In this document: piece by piece, positions 18,501 through 26,008 of the stretch
Layout: every line of letters starts with the position of its first letter
How positions within the stretch are numbered: the first letter of the stretch is position 1
From: Candidatus Coproplasma avicola
Lineage (GTDB): Bacteria; Bacillota; Clostridia; Christensenellales; Borkfalkiaceae
Assembly: GCA_018712135.1 (NCBI GenBank)
Contig: DVHK01000109.1
Location: 1 to 53,328 of the forward strand
Direction of reading: 5' to 3'
Length of the DNA: 53,328 bases
Notes under the pieces: generated by a model
Database searches by the model: none
Told to the model about the DNA's origin: nothing
Seen by the model: only the letters and a program-made list of their open reading frames with translations
Made by a program: the position numbers and the translations under genes

Positions 18501-19756
18501 CCGCGCAGAATGCACTCACGGGCGACACCGATCTCGTTTACTCCGTAGCCGAAGGATCTTCTCTCCCCGAGGGCATGACGCTCACTAAGGACGGCGTTCT
18601 TACAGGCGCTCCCGCGGAGGCAGGCGACTACACCATAACGCTCAGCGCCGATGAAAAGCTCGGTGAAGATTCGCAAATCGCATATCCTTACAAGGCGGCT
18701 ACAAAGCAGTTTAACCTCAAAGTTTATGCCAAGGACGAAATTCCCGACACGATTATCTTCGAGGACGACTACTTGCCCACTATACCCGTCGGGTTTGAAT
18801 ATTCGCAGAGCATAAGCAGTGCGGTCGTATTCGACGAAGAGGGCAAACTTACCACCGATGTCGAATACGCGCTTACGTCAGACAGCGCTCTTCCCCGCGG
18901 ACTTAAACTTGAAAACGGTTATATCTCAGGCATTTGTACGGCGCCCGAAGGTAAATATTTCTTCACTGTCCGCGCCTCTGCCGAGGGCAGAACGTCCGTC
19001 GAACTTGACTTCATAGTGCGCGTTAAGGAATATAAAATAGACTATCCTGCACAGCAGCTCCAAGACCTTCACGTCGGTCAGTCGGCTTACTTCTCGGTTG
19101 CAGGTGCAACCAATGCCGACGGGCTCGAAATCGAATACGCCCTCAAAGACGGTTCGTCCCTCCCCGAAGGTCTCACGATCAGTCGCTTCGGCGTAATTTC
19201 GGGCACACCTGAAAGGGCATACACTTCGCATAAGTTTACTGTTGTGGCAAGGGCAAATCTCGCCGCGCCCGCAGAAACAACTTACGAAATCAATGTTCTC
19301 GGTCTTGAAATCGCAGACGTAACTTATGAAAACGTCCTCATCGGCAAAGCTTATTCGTTTGCGCTCAACGCCGCTCCCAACGATGGCGGTACGGCAGAAA
19401 ACGTCACTTACTCCTTGAAGGAGGGAAGTTCGCTACCTGCAGGTTTCTATATGTCGAGTGATGGCATAATCCGCGGCGTCGGCACGGAAATCGGCGACCA
19501 GTCCTTCACCGTTGTAGTCGAAGCCGAAGGCTACGTTCCTGTTGAAACTACCGTAACCATCAACCTCTACGGCATATTCGAGGATGAGCCCACGAGCGAT
19601 GTCGACGGTACTCCCATGGATGAACCTCCCGAAGAGTATCATGGCGGCGTAAGCGGTTGCCAGGGCTCTGTGACAGGAATAACCATGATAGGCGGTCTTG
19701 TTGTCCTCGCGGCGGTCATCGCAGGAGCAAAGATCATAAATTCAAAACGCAAATAA
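15530..19756 (+). CDS. Secreted permuted GH3 with four putative Ig domains and C-terminal anchor
   Basis: 1408 residues from ATG 15530 (AAGGAGG at 15515-15521; a TTG at 15527 is less likely). A signal peptide ends near ANAA (about residue 40). As in the gene at 7687, the order is GH3 C-domain, Fn3 domain, TIM barrel. The barrel has Lys821-His822 in ISKHIFLNDQE and nucleophile Asp900 in GFVITDLT. Four He_PIG-like Ig domains follow (about 979-1345, recurring SLPEGL.....G.ISG.P). The tail is a Cys (1377, in VSGCQGSVTG) before one TM and the basic end NSKRK, resembling CTERM-type anchoring signals. Likely beta-glycosidase displayed away from the membrane; the sugar specificity is not readable. 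Confidence 0.92.
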   Translation: MKSGIKKSMLRAVAIPVAAILGLGFNAQFVGAVGSGIANAATGEEYYYYDTQYESAEQVREAATQLNRKMASEGMVLLKNEDYLPMKPRQEGGKINVSIFGKSSADIAYFGFGSSDSMAIGGDWTRETKPFYQAFDGTVFNVNPTLKAFYEDDNASGKGRLNGDFHGSLDAYRAGLSTGETPQSMYTDDVKSSYAQYNDAAIVMLTRVRGEGNDLPKTSLKSWGGEKLDSARSGDDHYLQLDAYEVELLQEVMKNFNNIVLLINASGPMEVGFLNDPTHYLYTDNNFTSNVEDAEEQMGKIKAAISVGFPGTDGCFEIPRLLTGEVTPSGHLADTWVYDMTKDPTYQNQGYNGAADGNTYGAPYVHYDEDIYLGYRYYETRYVEEGETLADGEEWYQGQVQYPFGYGLSYTDFDWELVSSENSGEGAELDKFGTITTKVKVTNTGAYSGKEVVQLYYSAPYYEGGISKSHVVLGGFAKTKLLEPGESDTVEIKLNVSDMYSYDWSDANLNDFKGYELEQGEYKIVVASDAHEAAQRAANPDNEFTKVYNITKGFTYENDTTTGAPVSNLFDDVSGTRKVNDPETFTGVRVYMSRDDFEGTFPTPASEKKSGKLQQPWTYTISEEFDSQNPWYSEEMPTQAETPGTAETNKIKLWHLRGRDYDDPLWDAFLDQLTVSELVTQIENGFFGTRPIASVDKPSTYDDDGPLGKRHCPDVQWVDNTTTAQTFNTDLAYAQGVMMGEAALWGMNHADGSNMMAPPAGIYGAKPEGRGGTYGLGLNTHRSPFGGRNFEYFSEDGFLGGKMGANVAKGSLSKGCYQISKHIFLNDQETERGTLQTWASEQAIREIYGKPFEIAIKEGGLNALMAGVNSVGNVPCSQNWALLTGLVRNEWGFRGFVITDLTRFPVDMCIRAGCNTMMVHNQLNTPATDPEHLTATQLTAIRESAKSVFYTVANTNGVQGYGGAPLDAIEYGGANTIYAVEGVSNDLSANTAQNALTGDTDLVYSVAEGSSLPEGMTLTKDGVLTGAPAEAGDYTITLSADEKLGEDSQIAYPYKAATKQFNLKVYAKDEIPDTIIFEDDYLPTIPVGFEYSQSISSAVVFDEEGKLTTDVEYALTSDSALPRGLKLENGYISGICTAPEGKYFFTVRASAEGRTSVELDFIVRVKEYKIDYPAQQLQDLHVGQSAYFSVAGATNADGLEIEYALKDGSSLPEGLTISRFGVISGTPERAYTSHKFTVVARANLAAPAETTYEINVLGLEIADVTYENVLIGKAYSFALNAAPNDGGTAENVTYSLKEGSSLPAGFYMSSDGIIRGVGTEIGDQSFTVVVEAEGYVPVETTVTINLYGIFEDEPTSDVDGTPMDEPPEEYHGGVSGCQGSVTGITMIGGLVVLAAVIAGAKIINSKRK

Positions 19757-19782
19757 TTTTTTAAAAGGAGATTTGTATTTAT

Positions 19783-20487
19783 ATGAAAAAGATAATTGCA
19801 GGAGTTATAATGTCGGCAGTCGCGCTGACGATGGGTGCGCTCGTAGGATGCAGCAGTACCCCTTCGGAGGAAGTTCCCGACGATCCCGCCGGCACTAAAA
19901 CGGCGGTGTTTGAAGCCGAAGGGTGCGACCTCTCCGAATACAGCGGTCACGGTTGGTCCAACAATGCAACGGGTTGTCAGACCATTCAGGGTCAGAACAC
20001 TCAAAAAATCAGGGAAAATCAAAGCGTGCTCAACTCAATAAGCAACGGGTATTTCGTCGGCTTCTTCGGCGTTGAAAACACCGCCCTTACCTTCGACTTT
20101 ACCTCGGCAGAGGCGGTGGAGGAGGCTACTTTGGTTCTTCGTCTGGCGTCAGAATGGGGCACTATGACCGTCGATGATTCTATAATGCAAATAGAGGTAA
20201 ACGGCGAAATAATCGAGTACAATCCTTTTACCGTAACAGGCAAAAAGATCGACAGCGCCGCCACCGTCGAATACGGCGTTCCCTTTGCTGATTTCACCAT
20301 CTCCACAAAAATCAGCCTTAAAAAGGGCGACAACACCATAAGGCTCATCGGTCAGGGCGCGCCTTTCGGTGATATGGAATCGATGGACATTGGACCCGGC
20401 GTCGACTGCATCAAAATCAAGTCTATGACTGATGTGACCTGGGAATCCCTTTGGGAAGATAACCAGCTCAACGTAAAGGAAAATTAA
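19783..20487 (+). CDS. Carbohydrate-binding-module-like lipoprotein
   Basis: 234 residues. The signal peptide ends in lipobox LVGC (Cys23). After a short Pro/Asp linker, one beta-sandwich domain fills the protein. It starts FEAEGCDLS, the AEA-type opening of CBM6/CBM35-like modules, and continues with TLVLRLAS, MQIEVNGEIIEYNP and GDNTIRLIGQG strands and a GPGVDCIKI close, all typical of that fold. No enzyme domain is attached, so it should bind glycan at the membrane. Ribosome site AAAGGAG at 19764-19770. Last gene of the surface operon; terminator at 20553. Confidence 0.82.
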   Translation: MKKIIAGVIMSAVALTMGALVGCSSTPSEEVPDDPAGTKTAVFEAEGCDLSEYSGHGWSNNATGCQTIQGQNTQKIRENQSVLNSISNGYFVGFFGVENTALTFDFTSAEAVEEATLVLRLASEWGTMTVDDSIMQIEVNGEIIEYNPFTVTGKKIDSAATVEYGVPFADFTISTKISLKKGDNTIRLIGQGAPFGDMESMDIGPGVDCIKIKSMTDVTWESLWEDNQLNVKEN

Positions 20488-20552
20488 TGCGGAAGAAAAG
20501 ATTTGGGCGTATGGCTTCGCCGGCGTCCGCATAACTTAATTGTTTTCTCCTG

Positions 20553-20585
20553 AAAAAAGGGGCGGTCGTGCGACCGTCCCTTTTT
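20553..20585 (+). terminator. Terminator of the surface GH3 operon
   Basis: AAAAAAGGGGCGGTCG pairs around a TGC loop with GACCG-TCCC, then TTTTT. It is a strong hairpin and also faces the convergent GNAT gene. Confidence 0.92.
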
Positions 20586-20621
20586 GCTATACATTATTAT
20601 ATAATAGGCAACGCAGGCATA

Positions 20622-21158
20622 TTATTTTATAAAAGCCTTGCCGTCAGTTTTGTAAGCTGTCCTGTAAGTACAGTTGCGTATGTATTCAAATTTTTCTTTC
20701 GTCAGTCTTTCGCCACGCGACATTATGTAAAGAGGTGCGGGCGATCTGCCTTCGCCGAGGGGAGGTTGAACGTAGTCGAACGTGTTCAGCACAAATCCGT
20801 GCCGCTCGTAAAAGGCTATTCTGCGCACGGCGATGTCGTTTTCGGGGCGCTCGACTTCGAGTACGACCTCCCCGCCGTAGCTGCTTAAAAACTCATCTAA
20901 AAAAGCTCCGCCCAACCCTGCGCCCCGCATGGTTGAGGCAACGGCAAAGTGTTCGGCAAATACGGCGTTTTCAAGCTGCCAATAAGCTATAAACGCGCAT
21001 ATTTTGCCGTCGTTTCCCCGCTTATAAATTATTTTATATCGTTCGTCGTCCATAAGCGAGCGCTGATCTTTGCGGCTGCGCCTCTCGCTTTCGGGGAAGC
21101 TGTATTCCATTATACTATAAATTTTGTTAAAGTCAGTTTTATCGGCAACATAAAACAT
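20622..21158 (-). CDS. GNAT-family N-acetyltransferase
   Basis: 178 residues from ATG 21158 (AAGGAG at 21166-21171, inside the end of the MATE gene); the upstream in-frame extension lacks a site. The acetyl-CoA loop is visible in FAVASTMRGAGLGGAFLDEFL, followed by the beta5-alpha4 region VVLEVERPEN and the C-terminal AFYERHGFV motif typical of GNAT enzymes acting on small molecules. Third gene of the marR-MATE operon, so modification of a toxic compound or antibiotic is possible, but the substrate is unknown. Confidence 0.87.
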   Translation of the reverse strand: MFYVADKTDFNKIYSIMEYSFPESERRSRKDQRSLMDDERYKIIYKRGNDGKICAFIAYWQLENAVFAEHFAVASTMRGAGLGGAFLDEFLSSYGGEVVLEVERPENDIAVRRIAFYERHGFVLNTFDYVQPPLGEGRSPAPLYIMSRGERLTKEKFEYIRNCTYRTAYKTDGKAFIK

Positions 21159-21159
21159 A

Positions 21160-22509
21160 TCAGTTCTCCTTTTCGGGCAGCAGTTTTTTACGTTGTGCAA
21201 ACAGTATCATAGCTCCGCCGATTGCAACAGCGGCTGCGGTCAGTCCGAAGTTGAGCCATATGCCTGTCAAACCCAGCGACCACAATATTCCAAGGAATAT
21301 CATGGGCAGTATAAGCGCGTTTGCCGTTGAAAGAATGGAGGCAAACAGCGACTTGTTTATCGCCGTCAGGTAACTCTGCGCCGCAAATCCGAACCAGCGT
21401 GTCAAAAATGTTATGGAAAAAAGTTTCATGGCAAATTCCGCCATGGGTATCAGCTCTGCCGAATCGGTCGAGAGGAATAGGGAGGAGATCTGCGCGGGCA
21501 ACGCGAATATGATCGCCGCGGCGGCGAGCGAGATTACCGCCCCCGCAACAAAGATATAAACGGCAAGTTTTTTAACCCTTGCAGGTTCGCGCGCACCGTA
21601 GTTATAACCTATCGCGGGTTGAAGCGAATCGCACACGCCGTATAAAAGGGGTTGAACTATGTCGTTTACATACATGATAACGCCGTAAACGCTGACTGCG
21701 TCTTCGCCGCCCATGCCAAGCAGCACGATATTGAATATGATAGCCGACAGTCTGCCGGCAATGTTGCTCAAAAAGTTCGGCGAACCTGCTACGATCATTT
21801 TCCCGAAAATTTTAATTTCAAATTTCGGCTTGCAGAATTTAAGCGCCATCTTTCCCGTAAAAAAGGGCGCCATGGAGATAATGACCACAAGTATCATGCC
21901 CAGACATGTGGCGAGCGCCGAAGCCCATATGCCCCACTTGAACCCCACCAAAAACAGCAGTTCCAAAAGCAGTATCGCAGCGGACATTACTATGTTCAGT
22001 ACCATGCTCGTCTTGATTTTTCCGCATATGCGCAGGTAGTTGTCGGCGGCGAAAACTATTGTGCAAAGCGGCGAACATATGGCGTACACCCTTAAATATT
22101 GCGTCGCGAGCGAGGCAAGCTCGCCCTCCGCGCCCATCATTGTCATGAGGTACGGCGCTATCAGCCACATTAAAAGTCCCATTGCCGCGCCGAGTATTAC
22201 TATCGCTATGCATGCGCACGTAAAGTAGTTGTTTGCCGCTTTTGTGTCTTTGCGCCCCAGCGCAATCGAAATGGGCACGGCGGAGCCCACGCCGATGAGG
22301 TCGGCGAGCGAAAAGTTTATCGCCACGAAAGGAAAAGCGAGGTTTACGGCGGCAAAAGCCGTCTTTCCCAGGAATTGCCCCACGAATATGCCGTCGAAAA
22401 GCCCGTAGAGGGAGGAGGCGAGCATACCAATCGCGCCCGGCGTGGCGACTAAAAAAAACAGCTTCAAAGGCTGCGTTTTTCCGAATAATTGATTATTATC
22501 CGTTGTCAT
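21160..22509 (-). CDS. MATE-family multidrug/cation efflux transporter
   Basis: 449 residues with twelve predicted TM helices and MATE hallmarks: TPGAIGMLASSLYGLFDGIFVGQFLG in the first helix, the AVNLAFPF segment, and the repeat-like QPAIGYNYGAR motif in the second half. MATE proteins export drugs using Na+ or H+ gradients; this one belongs with the MepA-like branch by general appearance. Its start overlaps the marR stop by 14 bases, with GAGGT upstream, so it is co-transcribed and probably induced when the MarR repressor binds its ligand. Confidence 0.93.
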   Translation of the reverse strand: MTTDNNQLFGKTQPLKLFFLVATPGAIGMLASSLYGLFDGIFVGQFLGKTAFAAVNLAFPFVAINFSLADLIGVGSAVPISIALGRKDTKAANNYFTCACIAIVILGAAMGLLMWLIAPYLMTMMGAEGELASLATQYLRVYAICSPLCTIVFAADNYLRICGKIKTSMVLNIVMSAAILLLELLFLVGFKWGIWASALATCLGMILVVIISMAPFFTGKMALKFCKPKFEIKIFGKMIVAGSPNFLSNIAGRLSAIIFNIVLLGMGGEDAVSVYGVIMYVNDIVQPLLYGVCDSLQPAIGYNYGAREPARVKKLAVYIFVAGAVISLAAAAIIFALPAQISSLFLSTDSAELIPMAEFAMKLFSITFLTRWFGFAAQSYLTAINKSLFASILSTANALILPMIFLGILWSLGLTGIWLNFGLTAAAVAIGGAMILFAQRKKLLPEKEN

Positions 22510-22933
22510 TGTTTACCTCGTTGTATTGTTCCAGATGTTTTGTAAATGCTTCCATAGCGTCTATGAACGAAGGGCCGAATGCTTCAAGCGTTTTGTCCAG
22601 CGCGTAGCTTTCGGCTTTACGCAGCGGTATCAAAATTTTTTTTGCATAGTCTTTGCCGTCCTGCGTAAGCGCAAGCATTTTTTCGCGTCCCGCCAATGAG
22701 GTTATCTGCACATATCCTTCTTTAAGCATCTTGTGTATAACGCTGTTAATCGTCGTTTTGGGTATAAGCCACTCATCGCATATGCTCTTCTGCGAGTGCT
22801 CGCAGCCGTCCGAAAGGGAATACAAAACGGCAACTTCATTCTCCCCGATAAAGCAGTTTTTCGCCATATCATAATATTTTCCGTCAATTCTGTTAATGCA
22901 CAGAATAAGTCGCCTCATGTATTCGTCTTTCAT
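22496..22933 (-). CDS. MarR-family transcriptional regulator
   Basis: 145 residues with the winged-helix core: QKSICDEWLIPKTTINSVIHKMLKEGYV (helix-turn-helix) and SLAGREKMLALTQDGKDYAKKIL (wing). Ribosome site AAAGGAG at 22941-22947. It heads the operon with the MATE pump and GNAT enzyme. The promoter upstream carries two copies of a 14-bp dyad, the classical layout of a self-repressing MarR. Confidence 0.93.
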   Translation of the reverse strand: MKDEYMRRLILCINRIDGKYYDMAKNCFIGENEVAVLYSLSDGCEHSQKSICDEWLIPKTTINSVIHKMLKEGYVQITSLAGREKMLALTQDGKDYAKKILIPLRKAESYALDKTLEAFGPSFIDAMEAFTKHLEQYNEVNNDNG

Positions 22934-22951
22934 TGATAAACTCCTTTGCCG

Positions 22952-22988
22952 GTACGATTTCGTACTGTATTATAGTACGAAATCGTAC
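22952..22988 (-). promoter_or_regulatory. Double MarR operator
   Basis: GTACGATTTCGTAC (22952-22965) and its exact reverse complement GTACGAAATCGTAC (22975-22988) flank a 9-nt spacer that contains the -10 box. Each copy is itself a dyad (GTACGA/TCGTAC). One copy lies in the -35/-10 spacer and the other just downstream of -10, so binding would block RNA polymerase. Confidence 0.88.
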
Positions 22989-22997
22989 TTATGTCAA
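22969..22997 (-). promoter_or_regulatory. Consensus promoter of the marR-MATE-GNAT operon
   Basis: On the minus strand TTGACA (22992-22997), 17 nt, TATAAT (22969-22974): both hexamers perfect and interleaved with the operators. A promoter this strong makes sense only if it is repressed. Confidence 0.88.
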
Positions 22998-23019
22998 GCG
23001 TTTGGATATAAAAATTTAC

Positions 23020-23094
23020 TTGCCAAACGGGCGGCGGGCGTGGTAAAATAATTGTGAATATAAAGTATGGGCGGCGCGCGCATGCGCGCGCCGC
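23020..23094 (+). promoter_or_regulatory. prmA promoter candidate and 24-bp GC palindrome in its leader
   Basis: TTGCCA (23020-23025), 18 nt, TAAAAT (23044-23049). Downstream, 23071-23094 is a perfect 24-bp palindrome made almost only of alternating G and C around CATG, ending a few bases before the AAGAGG ribosome site of prmA. It would fold into a very stable hairpin in the leader. Confidence 0.6.
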
Positions 23095-23109
23095 AATTCA
23101 AGAGGAACT

Positions 23110-24054
23110 ATGAAGTTTACCGAGCTTACCGTGCATACATCAACCGAGGGCAGCGAACTTGTCGCCGACATAATGTGGCGCTACACCACACACGGTGTGG
23201 CTATCTCCGATGTGAAGGACGTCGTCGCTCTGCAAAACGACAAAGTCATGTATTGGGACTACATGGACGACAGTCTTACCGCCGATAAATCGGGCGACGT
23301 GCTCGTCAAGGCGTTCGTCGCCGAGGACGTCGCGCCGCAAACCCTCCCCAAAATAAGGCAGGATATCGAGGAAATGGCGGCAAACTGCGGCGGCGCGCTC
23401 CCTTTGGGCTCGCTTGAAATGACGACCCGCCCCGTCGAAGGCGACGATTGGATAGAAATCTGGCGCAAGCACTTCCGCCCCATTCATATAGGGAGCATCG
23501 TCGTCGTGCCCGAGTGGATTAAGTACGACAAAAAGCAGGGCGAACAGGTCGTGCTTCTCGACAATAATATGGCTTTCGGCACGGGCGAGCACGAAACTAC
23601 GTCCATGTGCGTCGAACTCCTTCAACAGTACATAACGCCCGACGCCGTCGTAATCGACGTCGGCTGCGGCAGCGGCATACTCGGCATAAGCGCAATAAAG
23701 CTGGGCGCAAAGTTTGCCTATCTCACCGACATCGACTCCGTCGCCGTAAAGAGCGCAAACCACAACTGCGCGCTCAACGGCGTCTCCGAAAAAGTTACCG
23801 TCGCCCATTCCGATCTTTTGGACAATTCCGAAATAAAGGCAGACATAATGCTCGCCAACATCACGGCTGACGTCCTCGAACGGCTCGCTCCCTCGATACC
23901 CAAAAACCTCAAAAAAGGGGGTGCGCTCATTTTAAGCGGCATAATAGACAGCAAGTTAGACGGCGTTATCCGGGCGTATTCCGCGCAGGGTCTGACGCTC
24001 GAAAAGAAGATAAAAAAAGGGGAGTGGAACGCCCTGGCGTTTAAAAATGTATGA
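23110..24054 (+). CDS. prmA: Ribosomal protein L11 methyltransferase
   Basis: 314 residues. An N-terminal L11-recognition domain (about 1-110) precedes a Rossmann methyltransferase with AFGTGEHETT, the AdoMet motif DVGCGSGILGISAIKLGA, the acidic TDIDSVAVKSA and the LANITADVL motif typical of PrmA. It trimethylates L11 amino groups. ATG 23110 has AAGAGG upstream. The stop overlaps rsmE by four bases; the prmA-rsmE-mtaB-HIT order is common in Clostridia. Confidence 0.96.
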   Translation: MKFTELTVHTSTEGSELVADIMWRYTTHGVAISDVKDVVALQNDKVMYWDYMDDSLTADKSGDVLVKAFVAEDVAPQTLPKIRQDIEEMAANCGGALPLGSLEMTTRPVEGDDWIEIWRKHFRPIHIGSIVVVPEWIKYDKKQGEQVVLLDNNMAFGTGEHETTSMCVELLQQYITPDAVVIDVGCGSGILGISAIKLGAKFAYLTDIDSVAVKSANHNCALNGVSEKVTVAHSDLLDNSEIKADIMLANITADVLERLAPSIPKNLKKGGALILSGIIDSKLDGVIRAYSAQGLTLEKKIKKGEWNALAFKNV

Positions 24055-24782
24055 GCGGCGCGCGCAGATTTTTTGTCGAAAACATAAATTATCCCACGCA
24101 GCCCGAAGTTGAGCTTGCGGGCGAGGAATTCGTGCACGCCAAAACCGTGCTGCGCATAGAGGAGGGGGCAGAAATTATTCTGCTCGACAACAGCGGCGCG
24201 GAATATCCCGCCATCGTCACATCTGTGGGCAAGCGCGCTTTGTCGGCGCATATTACGGGGTCTGCGGTGGGCGAACGCGAGCCGCGCATGCCCGTATATC
24301 TCCTCGTCGGCGCGCTCAAAGGCGACAAAACCGAGCTCGTCGTCCAGAAGGCGGTCGAACTCGGCGCCTCACGCATCGGCGTTTTCAGCTCGCGCTATTG
24401 CTCGGCGTATATCAACGAAAACAAGCTCGAACGCCTCAACCGCGTCTCGCGCGAGGCGGCAAAACAGTGCCTGCGCTCGGTCGCGCCCGAGGTCGTCTAT
24501 TTCGACGGGCTTGAAAAGGCTCTCGCCTCGGCGGCAGATTGCAAAAATAAGCTTTTCGCGTGCGAGTTCACAGGGCATTCGGACGGGGATATATCGGGGT
24601 TAAGCGGCTCAACCGCCGTCGTCATAGGCAGCGAGGGCGGCTTTGCGCAGGAGGAATTCGATATGGCGAGGAACGACTTCGGCTTTTCGGCGCTCTCCCT
24701 CGGCAGGCGTATACTGCGCGCCGAAACGGCGGCAATCGCTGCCTTGTCTGTAATAATGTTTTTGCTGGGGGAACTCAGATGA
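24051..24782 (+). CDS. rsmE: 16S rRNA (uracil-1498-N3)-methyltransferase
   Basis: 243 residues. The N-terminal PUA-like domain (RRFFVENI...EFVHAKTVLRIEEGAEIILLD) is followed by a SPOUT trefoil-knot domain with ALKGDKTELVVQKAVELGA, then GSEGGFAQEEFD and SLGRRILRAETAAIAAL, the AdoMet-binding knot. It methylates U1498 in helix 44 of 16S rRNA. Translationally coupled at both ends (ATGA overlaps with prmA and mtaB). Confidence 0.96.
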   Translation: MSGARRFFVENINYPTQPEVELAGEEFVHAKTVLRIEEGAEIILLDNSGAEYPAIVTSVGKRALSAHITGSAVGEREPRMPVYLLVGALKGDKTELVVQKAVELGASRIGVFSSRYCSAYINENKLERLNRVSREAAKQCLRSVAPEVVYFDGLEKALASAADCKNKLFACEFTGHSDGDISGLSGSTAVVIGSEGGFAQEEFDMARNDFGFSALSLGRRILRAETAAIAALSVIMFLLGELR

Positions 24783-25993
24783 AAGCTGTCGTCTTTACTC
24801 TCGGCTGCAAGGTCAACGAGGTCGAAAGCGCCTCCATAATGTCCGCGCTCGAAGGCATGGGCTGGGAGGTGTCCGATAAGCTTTGCCCCGCAGATATATT
24901 CGTTTTAAACACGTGCGCCGTCACGCGCGAGGCAGAAAAAAAGAGCCGCCAGCTCATCGCCCGCGCCCGCAAATTCAGCCCGCAGGCGCCCATCTACGTG
25001 TGCGGCTGCGCTTCGCAGAAGAACGGCGAACAGTTTTCGGCGCGCGGCGTAAAATTTATATGCGGCGCCCGCGATAAAGAGCGCATACTGTCGGCGATAG
25101 GCTCCGACTTCGGCGGCGAGTGTCCGTCGTCGCTCCCCTATCCCAAACAGGTCAGAACGCGCGCGTTCATTAAAATTGAGGACGGCTGCAACAACTTCTG
25201 TTCGTACTGCGTAATTCCCTACCTCCGCGGCAGGGTGAGCTCCCGCCCCGTCGGCGATATCGTTGAAGAGGTCAAAAACACTGCGGCGGACGAGGTCGTG
25301 CTCACGGGCATAAACATTTCGGCGTACGGCACCGATGCGGGGACAAGTCTGCATGCGCTCATATGCGCGCTTGAACATGCCGAAAAGCGCATACGCCTTG
25401 GCTCGCTCGAATGCAATGTCATAGACGAAAATTTCCTCGCCGCCTGCAAAAATCTGCACGATTTTGCCCCGCAGTTTCACCTGTCCTTGCAGAGCGGTTC
25501 CAACGCCGTTTTAAAGGCGATGAACCGCCATTACACGCGCGAACAGTACCTTGAAAAGTGCGCGCTCATCTATAAATTTTTCCCCCAGGCGGCAATCACC
25601 ACCGACATAATCGTCGGCTTCTGCGGCGAAACCGAAAGTGACTTTTCTCAAAGTTTATCCATAATAGACGCCGCGCGCTTCGCCCGCGTTCATGCGTTCG
25701 CATTCTCCCCGCGCGAGGGGACGGTCGCCTATTCGATGAAGGATATTCCCGCACCAATCAAGGACGAGCGCCTTCACGCCCTCTTAAAAAAGGCTGAGGA
25801 GGCGGAAAAGGTATTCATTTCAAGCCGCGTTGGCCTCGTGCGTTCGGTAATATTTGAAGATTTCGACGTCGAGTACACGGGCGGTTACACCCCCGAATAT
25901 ATCAAAGTTTACGTGCGCGGGCGCAAAACCGGCAGGGGCGACGTCAAAATTTTAACGCCTTTCCGCGACGGCGCGCTCGGCGAAATAATTTAA
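24779..25993 (+). CDS. mtaB: tRNA t6A37 methylthiotransferase
   Basis: 404 residues from ATG 24779, overlapping the rsmE stop; a longer in-frame start at 24560 lies inside rsmE and is rejected. The N-terminal UPF0004 domain has Cys residues in TLGCKVNEVES, VLNTCAVT and VCGCASQ for one cluster. The radical-SAM CxxxCxxC is GCNNFCSYCVIPY, and the product continues with LTGINISAYG and SLQSGSNAVLKAMNRHYT. It converts t6A37 to ms2t6A37 in tRNAs decoding ANN codons. Confidence 0.95.
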   Translation: MKAVVFTLGCKVNEVESASIMSALEGMGWEVSDKLCPADIFVLNTCAVTREAEKKSRQLIARARKFSPQAPIYVCGCASQKNGEQFSARGVKFICGARDKERILSAIGSDFGGECPSSLPYPKQVRTRAFIKIEDGCNNFCSYCVIPYLRGRVSSRPVGDIVEEVKNTAADEVVLTGINISAYGTDAGTSLHALICALEHAEKRIRLGSLECNVIDENFLAACKNLHDFAPQFHLSLQSGSNAVLKAMNRHYTREQYLEKCALIYKFFPQAAITTDIIVGFCGETESDFSQSLSIIDAARFARVHAFAFSPREGTVAYSMKDIPAPIKDERLHALLKKAEEAEKVFISSRVGLVRSVIFEDFDVEYTGGYTPEYIKVYVRGRKTGRGDVKILTPFRDGALGEII

Positions 25994-26008
25994 TATAAGG
26001 AGAATTAT

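Noticed and set aside
24560-24778. N-terminal extension of mtaB
   Set aside because: Lies within rsmE in another frame; the canonical start is ATG 24779 at the ATGA overlap.
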